Positions 1 to 8,056 of a DNA stretch of 64,000 nt are shown here, in pieces. Numbering within the stretch: position 1 is the stretch's first letter; the number at the start of each line of letters is the position of its first letter. The notes under the pieces are model-generated. The model saw only the letters and a program-made list of their open reading frames with translations. It was not told the origin of the DNA and searched no databases. Origin of the DNA: Streptomyces sp. NBC_00539 (GTDB taxonomy: Bacteria; Actinomycetota; Actinomycetes; Streptomycetales; Streptomycetaceae). The stretch covers positions 3,786,501 through 3,850,500 of the forward strand of contig NZ_CP107811.1 in the NCBI RefSeq assembly GCF_036346105.1, read 5' to 3'. The translations under genes were made by a program, and so were the position numbers.

Positions 1-663
1 CTTGGCCGGCTTGCTGAAGTAGCGCTGGGAGGCGGATTCGATTCCGTACGCCTGCTGCCCGAAGTAGGTGATGTTGAGGTAGTTCTCGAGGATCTTCTTC
101 TTCCCGAGCTCCTCCTCGACCTGGATCGAGTACTTCAGCTCGCGGATCTTTCGCCCGAGGCTCTTCTCCTGCGCCTCGCGCACCTTCGACTCGTCGTCAC
201 CGGCTTCCTCGACGAAGACGTTCTTCACGTACTGCTGCGTGAGCGTGGAAGCGCCCTGCGCCGCGCCGCCTTCCTGCGCGTTGCGGTTGACCGCGCGGAG
301 GATGCCCTTGAGGTCGACCGCGCCGTGTTCGTAGAAACGCGAGTCCTCGATGGCGACGATCGCCTTCTGCATGTACGGGGAGATGGCCGTCAACGGCACG
401 ACCTGGCGGTCGCGCGAATAGACCGTGGCGATCAAGCCACCCTCCGCGTCCAGGATCGTGGTGCGCTGGCTCAACGGAGGCGTCTTGAGATTGGCCGGGA
501 TCTCGTCGAATCCCTCGACCGTCCCCTTGGCCGCGAGGCCCAGGGCGCCGGCGCCCGGGATCGCGATGCCGGCCAGTACGACTCCGGAGAGAACCGACAC
601 CCCGAGGAACTTGGCGGCCTGTTGCGGCCCCGTGAGCCCGCCGCCCGAGCGCTTCTTTCCCAT
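1..663 (-). CDS. Bifunctional penicillin-binding protein (transglycosylase/transpeptidase), N-terminal part
   Basis: Class A PBP that polymerises and cross-links peptidoglycan outside the membrane. Only the first 221 residues are in the window; the gene runs off the left edge. A short basic head is followed by a membrane anchor at about residues 18-45. The GT51 glycosyltransferase domain follows, with its two signature boxes visible: EDSRFYEHG near residue 106 (containing the catalytic Glu) and GASTLTQQ near 137. The transpeptidase domain lies outside the window. The ATG at 661-663 is the first in frame and encodes the usual MGKKRSGGG head. The gene diverges from wblA, the arrangement I recall for Streptomyces. 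Confidence 0.93.
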   Translation of the reverse strand, partial: MGKKRSGGGLTGPQQAAKFLGVSVLSGVVLAGIAIPGAGALGLAAKGTVEGFDEIPANLKTPPLSQRTTILDAEGGLIATVYSRDRQVVPLTAISPYMQKAIVAIEDSRFYEHGAVDLKGILRAVNRNAQEGGAAQGASTLTQQYVKNVFVEEAGDDESKVREAQEKSLGRKIRELKYSIQVEEELGKKKILENYLNITYFGQQAYGIESASQRYFSKPAK

Positions 664-1059
664 GGAGGGCAGCCTACGTTCTCATTCGCCGGACACGCGC
701 GAATGCCTTGGCCTAAGCTGGCCCCAACTGTCACAGCAGCGCGGCGCGACATCAACCCCTCGGCTTGATTTTCACCCTTGCCGAATGCGGTGGACTGATG
801 TCCGAATCCCGCCGTTCACTCGGACGGCACCCGGCGGTGATTCTCCGATTTCATCCGAATCGCCGGAATGGCCGGGCATGTCGTCCGATCACTCCGTCGG
901 GTGATCTGCCGCTTACCCATAGTCCGTTCGGACCATTCAAGATTGGGCCCGTCGGGGGTGTTGCGCTGTGCTCGCCTTCCGTAACGTCCTCAACTGGCAG
1001 CGGTGAATATGCCGCTACCGCCGTGGGGGAGCCTCGATTCGGGAGAGGACGGCGCCGGG
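664..1059. other. Divergent PBP/wblA intergenic region
   Basis: About 400 bases with no convincing gene. It separates the divergent PBP and wblA genes and should hold both promoters and the wblA regulatory sites. In-frame GTG 1003 and ATG 1009 lie upstream of the chosen wblA start but have no ribosome-binding site. No clear -35/-10 pair stands out. Confidence 0.5.
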
Positions 1060-1410
1060 ATGGGCTGGGTTACCGACTGGAGTGCGCAGGCAGCCTGCCG
1101 CACTACCGATCCGGATGAACTGTTTGTTCAAGGAGCGGCACAGAACAGGGCCAAGGCGGTGTGCACCGGGTGTCCGGTGCGGACCGAGTGTCTGGCCGAC
1201 GCGCTCGACAACCGTGTCGAGTTCGGAGTATGGGGCGGAATGACCGAGCGGGAGCGTCGCGCGTTGCTGCGCCGGCGTCCCACCGTCACCTCGTGGCGAC
1301 GGCTGCTCGAAACCGCCCGCACGGAGTACGAACGCAGTACGGGCATCCTCACCATGGATGTCGACGCGGCGATCGACGTTCCGTACGAGACGTACGCGGC
1401 AGCCGGGTAA
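1060..1410 (+). CDS. wblA: WhiB-family iron-sulfur regulator WblA
   Basis: WhiB-like transcriptional regulator of about 116 residues. Four cysteines that bind a [4Fe-4S] cluster are visible at C13, C35, C38 and C44 (the last three in CTGCPVRTEC), followed by the family turn GVWGG at 56-60 and a basic segment ERERRALLRRR. WblA is known in Streptomyces as a pleiotropic regulator of sporulation and antibiotic production. The call as wblA rests on this sequence plus its place between a PBP gene and two ArsA-type ATPase genes. ATG 1060 is preferred because GGGAGAGGA lies about 10 bases upstream; GTG 1003 or ATG 1009 would give a 135- or 133-residue form but lack a ribosome-binding site. Confidence 0.93.
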   Translation: MGWVTDWSAQAACRTTDPDELFVQGAAQNRAKAVCTGCPVRTECLADALDNRVEFGVWGGMTERERRALLRRRPTVTSWRRLLETARTEYERSTGILTMDVDAAIDVPYETYAAAG

Positions 1411-1487
1411 ACCCCGCCCGCACCGTACGCTGTAGCCGGGTCAACCGCCCGCGCCTACACGGCAGCCGGGCGACCCGCCCGCGACCC
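1393..1487 (+). repeat. Degenerate tandem repeat over the wblA stop codon
   Basis: Three imperfect copies of a 30-33 base unit beginning TACGC(G/T)G(C/T)AGCCGGG start at 1393, 1426 and 1456. The first copy contains the last codons and stop of wblA; the others are non-coding. Confidence 0.6.
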
Positions 1488-1503
1488 GTCCTCGTACGAA
1501 CGC

Positions 1504-2844
1504 CTACGCTCCGGCCGGAACCCCGGTCGCGAGCCGCTCTCCGATGGCCCGTAGCCCGGCGAGGTCGTGCACATCGCCGGGCAGGGCGGCCACTTCGGCC
1601 ACCGCCACCTCAGGGTGCAACGAGGTGAAGCGGTCCCGCGTGCGTCGTTCGCGCGCGATCACCTGCATCCGCTCGGCATGCAGGCGCAGCAGTCCCGCGG
1701 TGATCTCGTCCACACCGGCGTCGTCCACGTCGGCGCTGGGGGAGCCGGTGTCGGAGGTGCCTGTGTCGGTGGTGCCCTTCTCGGGCGTGCCGGTCTCGGT
1801 GGTGCCGGTGTCCGCGTCCGAGTCACGAAGTCCAGCTTTCCCGGACTCCTGATCGACAATGCCGGCGTCCTCAAGATTCTCTGCGGCGGCCAACGCCCGC
1901 TCCGCGGAGAGCTGTCCGGCGTCACTGCCGTGGACCCGGTTCAGTACCAGGCCGGCCAGCGGCATCCGTTCCGCCGCCAGCCGCTCCACGAAGTACGCCG
2001 CCTCGCGCAGGGCGTCCGGCTCGGGCGCGGCGACCACGAGGAAGGCCGTACCGGGGGCCTGGAGCAGCCGGAAGGTCGCGTCCGCCCGGGTACGGAAGCC
2101 GCCGAACATGGTGTCCATCGCGGCCACGAAGGTCTGCACGTCCTTGAGCAGCGACGCGCCCATCAGCTTGCTCAGCGTCCCCGTCATCAGCGACATGCCG
2201 ACGTTGAGGAACTTCATCCCGGCCCGCCCGCCGACCTTCGCCGGAGCCATCAGCACCCGGATGAACTTCCCGTCCAGGAAGGACCCCAGACGCTTCGGCG
2301 CGTCGAGGAAGTCCAGCGCGGACCGGCTCGGCGGGGTGTCGACCACGATCAGGTCCCAGTCGTCCCGCGCCCGCAGCTGACCAAGCTTCTCCATCGCCAT
2401 GTACTCCTGCGTGCCCGCGAAGCCGGCCGACAGGGACTGGTAGAAGGGGTTCGCCAGGATGGCCCGGGCCCGTTCGCCCTCCGCGTGCGCCTCGACGATC
2501 TCGTCGAAGGTGCGCTTCATGTCGAGCATCATGGCGTGCAGTTCGCCGCCGTCCCCGGACACGCCCGCGACCTTGCGCGGCGTGTTGTCCAGCGAGGCGA
2601 TCCCCATCGACTGGGCCAGCCGGCGCGCCGGATCGATGGTCAGCACGACCACCTTCCGCCCGCGCTCCGCCGCCCGTACGCCGAGTGCGGCAGCGGTGGT
2701 GGTCTTGCCGACGCCGCCCGAACCGCAGCACACGATGATCCGGGTCTTCGGGTCGTCCAGCAGCGCGTCGACCGCCAGCACGGGCGGAGTGTCCAGGCCC
2801 ATCTCGTCGTCCACCGGCTTCTCGCTCGTCGTCGGCCCGCTCAT
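1504..2844 (-). CDS. ArsA/GET3-family ATPase, downstream member of a pair
   Basis: Soluble P-loop ATPase of the anion-pump ArsA/GET3 type, 446 residues. The Walker A motif GSGGVGKTT sits at residues 41-49 after a variable head, and a DTPPS switch box follows in VVDTPPSRSALDF. A linker around residues 330-375 is low-complexity, rich in Thr, Gly, Asp and Glu (repeats of TGT and DTG), and is probably disordered. The start codon overlaps the stop of the upstream paralogue by 4 bases (ATGA-type), so the two are translationally coupled and may form a heterodimer. The old label ion-transporting ATPase is not supported by an adjacent membrane pump. Substrate unknown. Confidence 0.85.
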   Translation of the reverse strand: MSGPTTSEKPVDDEMGLDTPPVLAVDALLDDPKTRIIVCCGSGGVGKTTTAAALGVRAAERGRKVVVLTIDPARRLAQSMGIASLDNTPRKVAGVSGDGGELHAMMLDMKRTFDEIVEAHAEGERARAILANPFYQSLSAGFAGTQEYMAMEKLGQLRARDDWDLIVVDTPPSRSALDFLDAPKRLGSFLDGKFIRVLMAPAKVGGRAGMKFLNVGMSLMTGTLSKLMGASLLKDVQTFVAAMDTMFGGFRTRADATFRLLQAPGTAFLVVAAPEPDALREAAYFVERLAAERMPLAGLVLNRVHGSDAGQLSAERALAAAENLEDAGIVDQESGKAGLRDSDADTGTTETGTPEKGTTDTGTSDTGSPSADVDDAGVDEITAGLLRLHAERMQVIARERRTRDRFTSLHPEVAVAEVAALPGDVHDLAGLRAIGERLATGVPAGA

Positions 2845-3824
2845 TCGTCGCCCGCCTGCTTGCGCAGTTCCGTCGCGAGCTCGTACAGCCCGGCCAGGTC
2901 CATGCCCGTGCCGAGCAGGGGGAGCTCGTACGTCGGCACGTCCAGCCCCTCCAGCACCGTCCGTTGCTCCCGCTCCAGCCTCACCCGGCCCGTGTGTTCC
3001 GCGGCCTGCGCCAGCAGCGGGTCCACCAGCCGCTCGGCCAGGCCGCCACGGCGCGAGCCGCCCAGACCCGCGCGGGACAGGGCCTTGGCCACATCGGCGC
3101 GCCGCTCGCCGGCGGCGGCGCCCAGGGCCTCCTCGTCCAGATGGTGCGGGCGGACCATGTTGACGACGACCCGGCCCACGGGCAGCCCCGCGGCCTCCAG
3201 TTCGGCGATCCCGTCCGCCGTCTCCTGGACGGGCATCTCCTCCAGCAGCGTGACCAGGTGCACGGCCGTCTCCGGGGACTTGAGCACCTTCATGACGGCC
3301 TGCGCCTGGTTGTGGATCGGCCCGAACCGGGCCAGACCCGCCACCTCGTCGTTGACGTTCAGGAAGCGGGTGATCCGCCCCGTCGGCGGGGCGTCCATGA
3401 CCACGTGGTCGTAGACGTACCGCCCGGTCTTGTCCTTGCGCCGCACCGCCTCGCAGGCCTTGCCCGTCAGCAGGACGTCGCGCAGGCCGGGCGCGATGGT
3501 CGTCGCGAAGTCGATCGCGCCGAGCTTCTTGAGGGCGCGGCCGGCCGAGCCCAGCTTGTAGAACATCTGGAGGTAGTCCAGCAGCGCCCGTTCGGCGTCG
3601 ATCGCGAGCGCGTACACCTCACCGCCGCCGCCCGGCGCGACGGCGATCTTCCGCTCCTCGTACGGGAGCGCCTCCGCCCCGAAGAGCTGTGCGATGCCCT
3701 GTCTGCCCTCGACCTCCACCAACAGAGTCCGTCTGCCCTCGCGTGCGAGGGCGAGCGCGAGTGCGGCGGCGACCGTGGTCTTGCCGGTGCCGCCCTTGCC
3801 GCTGACCACCTGGAGCCTGCTCAC
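2841..3824 (-). CDS. ArsA/GET3-family ATPase, upstream member of a pair
   Basis: ATPase of 327 residues with the deviant Walker A GKGGTGKTT at residues 9-17 and a switch box in VVMDAPPTGRITRFL. Family members act as dimers; with the downstream overlapping paralogue this could make one. GTG 3824 is the start. A -10 hexamer TAGGCT lies 8 bases before it on the same strand, implying a nearly leaderless message. The two-gene operon converges on wblA, which is a conserved Streptomyces arrangement as I recall it, but a functional link is not established. Confidence 0.86.
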   Translation of the reverse strand: MSRLQVVSGKGGTGKTTVAAALALALAREGRRTLLVEVEGRQGIAQLFGAEALPYEERKIAVAPGGGGEVYALAIDAERALLDYLQMFYKLGSAGRALKKLGAIDFATTIAPGLRDVLLTGKACEAVRRKDKTGRYVYDHVVMDAPPTGRITRFLNVNDEVAGLARFGPIHNQAQAVMKVLKSPETAVHLVTLLEEMPVQETADGIAELEAAGLPVGRVVVNMVRPHHLDEEALGAAAGERRADVAKALSRAGLGGSRRGGLAERLVDPLLAQAAEHTGRVRLEREQRTVLEGLDVPTYELPLLGTGMDLAGLYELATELRKQAGDE

Positions 3825-3832
3825 AGCGTCCG

Positions 3833-3838
3833 AGCCTA
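3833..3838 (-). promoter_or_regulatory. -10 element TAGGCT for the ArsA-type ATPase pair
   Basis: TAGGCT on the minus strand, 8 bases before the GTG at 3824. No ribosome-binding site lies between, so the transcript should have little or no leader. Confidence 0.45.
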
Positions 3839-4023
3839 ACGAGTCGGCCGGACGGTTCGTGTTGCGGGCCGCCTCCCGGGTCGTTTCCCGGTCACGTCGC
3901 GGGTCGCTTCCGGGTCACGCTCAGGTCGCTTACGGACCGCTCCCGGGTCGCGTGCGAGGTCGCGGGCGGGGCGTCGTGCGGACCGCCCGACGAGGCCGGG
4001 CAGGGGGCCCGGGCCACAGGCAC

Positions 4024-4029
4024 TACCCT
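4024..4029 (+). promoter_or_regulatory. -10 element TACCCT, leaderless promoter
   Basis: TACCCT ends 7 bases before the ATG at 4037 and no Shine-Dalgarno sequence is present. Consistent with a leaderless message for the DUF4177/RidA pair. Confidence 0.4.
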
Positions 4030-4036
4030 CGCTCCC

Positions 4037-4201
4037 ATGACCAAGAAGTTCGAATACGCGACGGTCCCGCTGCTGGTCCACGCCACCAAGCAGATCCTGG
4101 ACACCTGGGGCGAGGACGGCTGGGAGCTCGTCCAGGTCGTGCCCGGGCCGAACAACCCCGAGCAGCTCGTGGCCTACATGAAGCGGGAGAAGGCCGCATG
4201 A
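4037..4201 (+). CDS. DUF4177 family small protein
   Basis: A 54-residue protein beginning MTKKFEYATVPLLVHATK and containing the family-typical DGWELVQVV segment. DUF4177 proteins are short and of unknown function; the GWELV core is their hallmark. The stop overlaps the next start (ATGA at 4198-4201), coupling it to the RidA-like gene. High third-position GC supports coding. Confidence 0.85.
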   Translation: MTKKFEYATVPLLVHATKQILDTWGEDGWELVQVVPGPNNPEQLVAYMKREKAA

Positions 4202-4671
4202 GCGGGACGGCCGAGGCGAAGCTGGCCGAGCTCGGCCTGACCCTGCCGGAGGTCGTGCCGCCGCTGGCCACGTACCAGCCGGCCGTGCGGTCGGGCGTGT
4301 ACGTGTTCACCGCCGGCCAGCTCCCGATGGTCAAGGGCAGCCTGCCGGTCACCGGCAAGGTCGGCGCGGAGGTCTCGGCGGAGCAGGCCAAGGAGCTGGC
4401 GGCGACCTGCGCGCTGAACGCCCTGGCTGCCGTCAAGTCGCTGATCGGTGACCTCGACAAGATCGCGCGTGTCGTGAAGGTCGTTGGCTTCGTGGCCTCG
4501 GCCCCCGACTTCACCGGGCAGCCGGGCGTGCTGAACGGTGCGAGCGAGCTGCTGGGCGCGGTGCTCGGCGACAAGGGCGTCCACGCCCGCAGTGCGGTCG
4601 GCGTGGCGGTCCTCCCCCTGGACGCCCCGGTCGAGGTCGAGATCCAGGTCGAACTCGCCCCCGGGGCCTGA
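4198..4671 (+). CDS. RidA family protein (Rid/YjgF/UK114)
   Basis: RidA-family protein of 157 residues. The family hydrolyses reactive enamine/imine intermediates made by PLP enzymes, acting as cytosolic trimers. The sequence shows the family pattern: SGVYVFTAGQLPMV near the N-terminus, a central ALNALAAVKS helix and the VVGFVASAPDF segment. The ATG at 4198 overlaps the DUF4177 stop, fixing the start. A strong hairpin terminator follows at 4678-4703. The arginine that RidA uses for catalysis is not obvious here, so it may be a Rid subgroup without deaminase activity. Confidence 0.88.
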   Translation: MSGTAEAKLAELGLTLPEVVPPLATYQPAVRSGVYVFTAGQLPMVKGSLPVTGKVGAEVSAEQAKELAATCALNALAAVKSLIGDLDKIARVVKVVGFVASAPDFTGQPGVLNGASELLGAVLGDKGVHARSAVGVAVLPLDAPVEVEIQVELAPGA

Positions 4672-4677
4672 CCCCGA

Positions 4678-4703
4678 GCCGCTCCGGCCGAGGCCGGAGC
4701 GGC
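4678..4703 (+). terminator. Hairpin terminator after the RidA gene
   Basis: Perfect 11-bp inverted repeat GCCGCTCCGGC / GCCGGAGCGGC with a 4-base loop, 7 bases after the RidA stop. No U-tract, as is usual in Streptomyces. Confidence 0.7.
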
Positions 4704-4883
4704 GGCTCCCGGCCCCTTGCGCGCTCCGGCGTCGGGACCGGCCCCCACGCGCTCCGGCCCCCGGCCGGGCCGGGGGCCCGTACCGGCCCGGCGCCGGCCC
4801 GGGACCTGCGGACCGGCGTGCGCGCGGCGGTTGGCGGGCCGGGGCCGGCCGGGGTGGGCCTCGAACATCGGGACGGATGGCCG

Positions 4884-4889
4884 TAGCAT
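4884..4889 (+). promoter_or_regulatory. -10 element TAGCAT, leaderless promoter
   Basis: TAGCAT ends exactly 6 bases before the ATG at 4896; no ribosome-binding site. This spacing puts the transcription start on the start codon. Confidence 0.5.
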
Positions 4890-4895
4890 CCCGCC

Positions 4896-5825
4896 ATGCC
4901 CAACGGTGAGCAGGGACAGCAGCAGCCGCATCCGCACGGGGCCACGCCCGCCGGGGGCCAGTGGTACCCGCCGGAGTGGCCCGACCGCATCCGCGCGCTC
5001 GCGGACGGCACCCTCACCCCCGTCGAGCCCAGACGCGCCGCCACGGTGATGCTGCTGCGGGACACCGACGAGGGCCCCGCCGTGCACATGCTGCGCCGCC
5101 GCACCTCCATGGCCTTCGCCGGTGGCGCCTACGCCTACCCCGGCGGCGGGGTCGACCCCCGCGACGAGGACCACCTCGTCGGCTGGGCGGGACCGAGCCT
5201 CGCCCACTGGTCGGACCGGCTCGGCACGGATCCCCGTACCGCCCAGGCCATCGTCTGCGGAGCCGTCCGCGAGACCTTCGAGGAAGCCGGCGTCCTGCTC
5301 GCCGGCGAGGCCCCCGACACCGTTGTCGGCGACACCACCGGCGAGGACTGGGAGGCCGACCGGCTGGCCCTCGTGGGGCGGGAGCTGTCGTTCGCCGAGT
5401 TCCTCGGCCGCCGCGGCCTCGTGCTGCGCTCGGACCTGCTCGGGGCCTGGGCCCGCTGGATCACCCCCGCCTTCGAGCCCCGCCGCTACGACACCTGGTT
5501 CTTCGTCGCCGCCCTCCCCGAGGGCCAGCGCACCCGCAACGCTTCCACCGAAGCCGACCGGACCGTGTGGATCCGCCCAGCCGAGGCGGCCGCCGGCTAC
5601 GACAAGGGCGAGCTGCTGATGATGCCGCCCACCATCTCCACGCTGCGGTCCCTGGAGCCGTACGAGAGCGCCGCCCAGGCCCTGGCCGGTGCCGCGGGCC
5701 AGGACCTGACCCCGGTCCTCGCGCAGGCCGCCCTGGAGGGCGGGGATGTGGTGCTCAGCTGGCCGGGGCACGATGAGTTCACCAAGCGCGTCCGCCTCGG
5801 ACGCCCCGGAGGTGCCACCGCATGA
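4896..5825 (+). CDS. Nudix hydrolase
   Basis: Nudix-superfamily pyrophosphohydrolase of 309 residues. The Nudix box is split across a long insertion: AYPGGGVDP near residue 83, then AVRETFEEAG near 123-132 supplying the REXXEEXG metal site. The C-terminal half contains RITPAFEPRRYDTWFF-like sequence (here WITPAFEPRRYDTWFF), typical of a subgroup sometimes annotated as MBL-associated Nudix or coenzyme A pyrophosphatase-like. The substrate cannot be read from sequence. The stop overlaps the next gene by 4 bases, so it is coupled to the metallo-beta-lactamase-fold hydrolase. The promoter is leaderless (-10 at 4884). Confidence 0.88.
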   Translation: MPNGEQGQQQPHPHGATPAGGQWYPPEWPDRIRALADGTLTPVEPRRAATVMLLRDTDEGPAVHMLRRRTSMAFAGGAYAYPGGGVDPRDEDHLVGWAGPSLAHWSDRLGTDPRTAQAIVCGAVRETFEEAGVLLAGEAPDTVVGDTTGEDWEADRLALVGRELSFAEFLGRRGLVLRSDLLGAWARWITPAFEPRRYDTWFFVAALPEGQRTRNASTEADRTVWIRPAEAAAGYDKGELLMMPPTISTLRSLEPYESAAQALAGAAGQDLTPVLAQAALEGGDVVLSWPGHDEFTKRVRLGRPGGATA

Positions 5826-6667
5826 CCGACGCCGCAAGCCTGCCGGGCCAGCCCCGCGGAGTGGTCTCCTCCGGGCCCGCCACCGCCCGCGCGGTCAACG
5901 TCCTGGCCCCCAATGCCTCCGCCATGACCCTGGACGGCACCAACACCTGGCTCGTCTCGGAGCCGGACTCGGACCTGGCCGTCGTCATCGACCCGGGCCC
6001 GCTGGACGAGGGGCACTTGCAGGCGGTCATCCGTACCGCCGAGGAGGCCGGCAAGCGGGTCGCACTGACCCTGCTGACGCACGGCCACCCCGACCACGCG
6101 GGGGGCGCCGGCCGCTTCGCCGAGCTCACCGGCACCAAGGTGCGTGCCCTCGACCCGGCGCTGCGCCTGGGCGACGAGGGCCTCTCGGCGGGCCAGGGCA
6201 TCCGGGTGGGCGGCCTGGAGCTGCGCGTCGTGGCGACGCCCGGCCACACCTCCGACTCCCTCTCCTTCCACCTGCCCGCCGACCGGGCCGTCCTGACCGG
6301 CGACACCATCCTCGGGCGCGGCACGACCGTCGTCGCACACCCCGACGGCCGGCTCGGCGACTACCTGGACTCCCTGCGCCGCCTGCGTTCGCTCACGGTC
6401 GACGACGGGGTCCACACGGTGCTTCCGGGCCACGGGCCGGTCCTGGACGACGCGCAGGGTGCCGTCGAGTTCTACCTGGCCCACCGCGCGCACCGCCTCG
6501 CGCAGGTGGAGACCGCTGTGGAGAACGGTTTCCTCACTCCGGAGGCGGTCGTGGCGTACGTGTACGCCGATGTCGACCGGTCGCTCTGGCCGATCGCGGA
6601 ATGGTCCGTTCGGGCGCAGCTGGAGTACCTTCAAGATCACGGACTGATCCCAGGGGAGCCCGAATGA
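5822..6667 (+). CDS. MBL-fold metallo-hydrolase
   Basis: Metallo-beta-lactamase-fold hydrolase of 281 residues. The metal-binding motif THGHPDHAGG gives H87, H89, D91 and H92; a later GHTSDSL carries the third-box His, TGDTILGRG the bridging Asp, and LPGHGPV the last His. The pattern resembles the LACTB2/glyoxalase II-like group with a C-terminal helical domain. Translationally coupled on both sides (ATGA overlaps), between the Nudix gene and a small L7/L12-like membrane protein. Substrate unknown; hydrolysis of a thioester or phosphoester made available by the Nudix partner is only an inference. Confidence 0.88.
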   Translation: MTDAASLPGQPRGVVSSGPATARAVNVLAPNASAMTLDGTNTWLVSEPDSDLAVVIDPGPLDEGHLQAVIRTAEEAGKRVALTLLTHGHPDHAGGAGRFAELTGTKVRALDPALRLGDEGLSAGQGIRVGGLELRVVATPGHTSDSLSFHLPADRAVLTGDTILGRGTTVVAHPDGRLGDYLDSLRRLRSLTVDDGVHTVLPGHGPVLDDAQGAVEFYLAHRAHRLAQVETAVENGFLTPEAVVAYVYADVDRSLWPIAEWSVRAQLEYLQDHGLIPGEPE

Positions 6668-6951
6668 CCGTCTTGTACCTGCTGCTCGCGCTGATCGCGA
6701 CGGCGGCGTGGGTCACCTCGACGGTGGCCCTGCGGATGAAGGCCCTGGAACGCCGGGCGGACGGCCTGGAGCGCCGCCTGGGCCTGGTGCTGGAGCACTT
6801 CGGCATCGAGGAGCCGGAGCCGGCGGGGATGGACGAGGTACGGGCGCTGGCCCGCGACGGCCGCACGGTCGAGGCCATCCGCGCCCACCGCCGCGCCACC
6901 GGCTCCGGCCTGCTGGAGGCCAAGCAGGCGGTCGAGGCACTCACCGACTAG
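6664..6951 (+). CDS. Membrane-anchored protein with ribosomal L7/L12 C-terminal-like domain
   Basis: A 95-residue protein. Residues 1-20 form one membrane segment (VLYLLLALIATAAWVTSTVAL), then a short coiled stretch, then VEAIRAHRRATGSGLLEAKQAVEAL. That last part matches the C-terminal domain of ribosomal protein L7/L12 (the IKxVRxxTGLGLKEAKxLVE pattern). Such small proteins are common in actinobacteria and are not ribosomal; role unknown. The start overlaps the MBL gene stop by 4 bases. Confidence 0.75.
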   Translation: MTVLYLLLALIATAAWVTSTVALRMKALERRADGLERRLGLVLEHFGIEEPEPAGMDEVRALARDGRTVEAIRAHRRATGSGLLEAKQAVEALTD

Positions 6952-7139
6952 GCGGAGCGGCCACCGACCAAACGGGCCCCACCGACCGGGCGCGCACCCA
7001 CCGCCCAGGCGGAGCGGTCGCGGACCATGGCGGCCCACCCACCCCCCCACCGGCCGGGCCACCCACCGACCGGCCGTGATGGCGGGCCGCGCCGCCCGCG
7101 GCGCGGCGAAACGGCCACGCGTGCCCCCGGGCAACGGCA

Positions 7140-7171
7140 GAAGGGCCCCGCCCCTCGGGGCAGGACCCTTC
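7140..7171 (-). terminator. Hairpin terminator after crp
   Basis: Nested inverted repeat GAAGGG ... CCCTTC enclosing GCCCCG/CGGGGC, about 30 bases past the crp stop on the minus strand. Confidence 0.6.
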
Positions 7172-7200
7172 CGCTACCGGCCCGTGCGTGCCGCCGCGCG

Positions 7201-7875
7201 TCAGCGCGAGCGCTTCGCCAGCCGCTCCACGTCCAGCAGGATCACCGCACGCGCCTCCAGCCGCAGCCAGCCGCGCCCGGCGAAGTCGGCCAGCGCCTTG
7301 TTCACCGTCTCGCGGGAGGCGCCGACGAGCTGCGCCAGCTCCTCCTGCGTGAGGTCGTGCACGACGTGGATGCCCTCCTCCGACTGCACGCCGAAGCGGC
7401 GCGACAGGTCCAGGAGGGCCCGGGCCACACGGCCCGGAACGTCGGAGAAGACCAGGTCGGACATCTGGTCGTTGGTCTTGCGCAGGCGCCGCGCCACGGC
7501 GCGCAGCAGCGCCGTCGCCACCTCGGGCCGGGCGTTCAGCCAGGGCTGGAGGTCGCCGTGGCCGAGGCCCAGCAGCTTGACCTCGGTCAGCGCGGTCGCG
7601 GTGGCGGTGCGCGGGCCCGGGTCGAACAGCGACAGCTCGCCGATCAGCTCGCCGGGGCCGAGGACGGCCAGCATGTTCTCGCGGCCGTCGGGGGAGGTGC
7701 GGTGCAGCTTGACCTTGCCCTCGGTGACGACGTACAGCCGGTCACCGGGGTCGCCCTCGTGGAACAGGGCGTCACCGCGTGCGAGGGTCACCTCGCCCAT
7801 GGAGGCGCGGAGCTCCGCGGCCTGCTCGTCATCGAGCGCCGCGAACAGCGGGGCGCGCCGCAGAACGTCGTCCAC
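7201..7875 (-). CDS. crp: Crp/Fnr family regulator, cAMP receptor protein
   Basis: Transcription factor of 224 residues with an N-terminal cyclic-nucleotide-binding domain and a C-terminal winged helix. The phosphate-binding cassette reads GELIGELSLFDPGPRTATATAL, close to the canonical cAMP pocket apart from the last position. The helix-turn-helix is LTQEELAQLVGASRETVNKAL. Crp in Streptomyces controls germination, development and secondary metabolism. GTG 7875 is preferred because AGGAGAG lies just upstream; starting further up would add an unconserved head. A near-consensus Crp site lies 66 bases upstream (7941-7954), suggesting autoregulation. Divergent from nth. Confidence 0.94.
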   Translation of the reverse strand: MDDVLRRAPLFAALDDEQAAELRASMGEVTLARGDALFHEGDPGDRLYVVTEGKVKLHRTSPDGRENMLAVLGPGELIGELSLFDPGPRTATATALTEVKLLGLGHGDLQPWLNARPEVATALLRAVARRLRKTNDQMSDLVFSDVPGRVARALLDLSRRFGVQSEEGIHVVHDLTQEELAQLVGASRETVNKALADFAGRGWLRLEARAVILLDVERLAKRSR

Positions 7876-7940
7876 GAGTCTCTCTCCTATGTCGACCAGC
7901 TCAAGGGGACCGCTCCCCATTTTGCCGGACGGCTGAAACA

Positions 7941-7954
7941 GTGCGATCAATCAC
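7941..7954. promoter_or_regulatory. Candidate Crp binding site
   Basis: GTGCGATCAATCAC compared with the Streptomyces Crp consensus GTG-N6-GNCAC: one mismatch (A for G). It lies in the crp/nth divergent region and could serve either gene. Confidence 0.4.
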
Positions 7955-8044
7955 AAGGATGCCGGACGTACGGGTGTGCTGGGTGGCCGGAGCCCCATCA
8001 GGGTGGTGTTACCTGAGGTCCGGACGGCTGTCGGCGGTCGGCCT

Positions 8045-8050
8045 TAGGCT
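8045..8050 (+). promoter_or_regulatory. -10 element TAGGCT, leaderless promoter of nth
   Basis: TAGGCT ends exactly 6 bases before the GTG at 8057, with no ribosome-binding site. The first transcribed base should be the G of the start codon. Confidence 0.55.
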
Positions 8051-8056
8051 GGCCGG

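Noticed and set aside
1161-1628. Second frame over wblA
   Set aside because: Shadow frame without a start context.
4023-5837. Long open frame on the minus strand opposite the RidA and Nudix genes
   Set aside because: High-GC shadow of real plus-strand genes; low-complexity translation with no domain.
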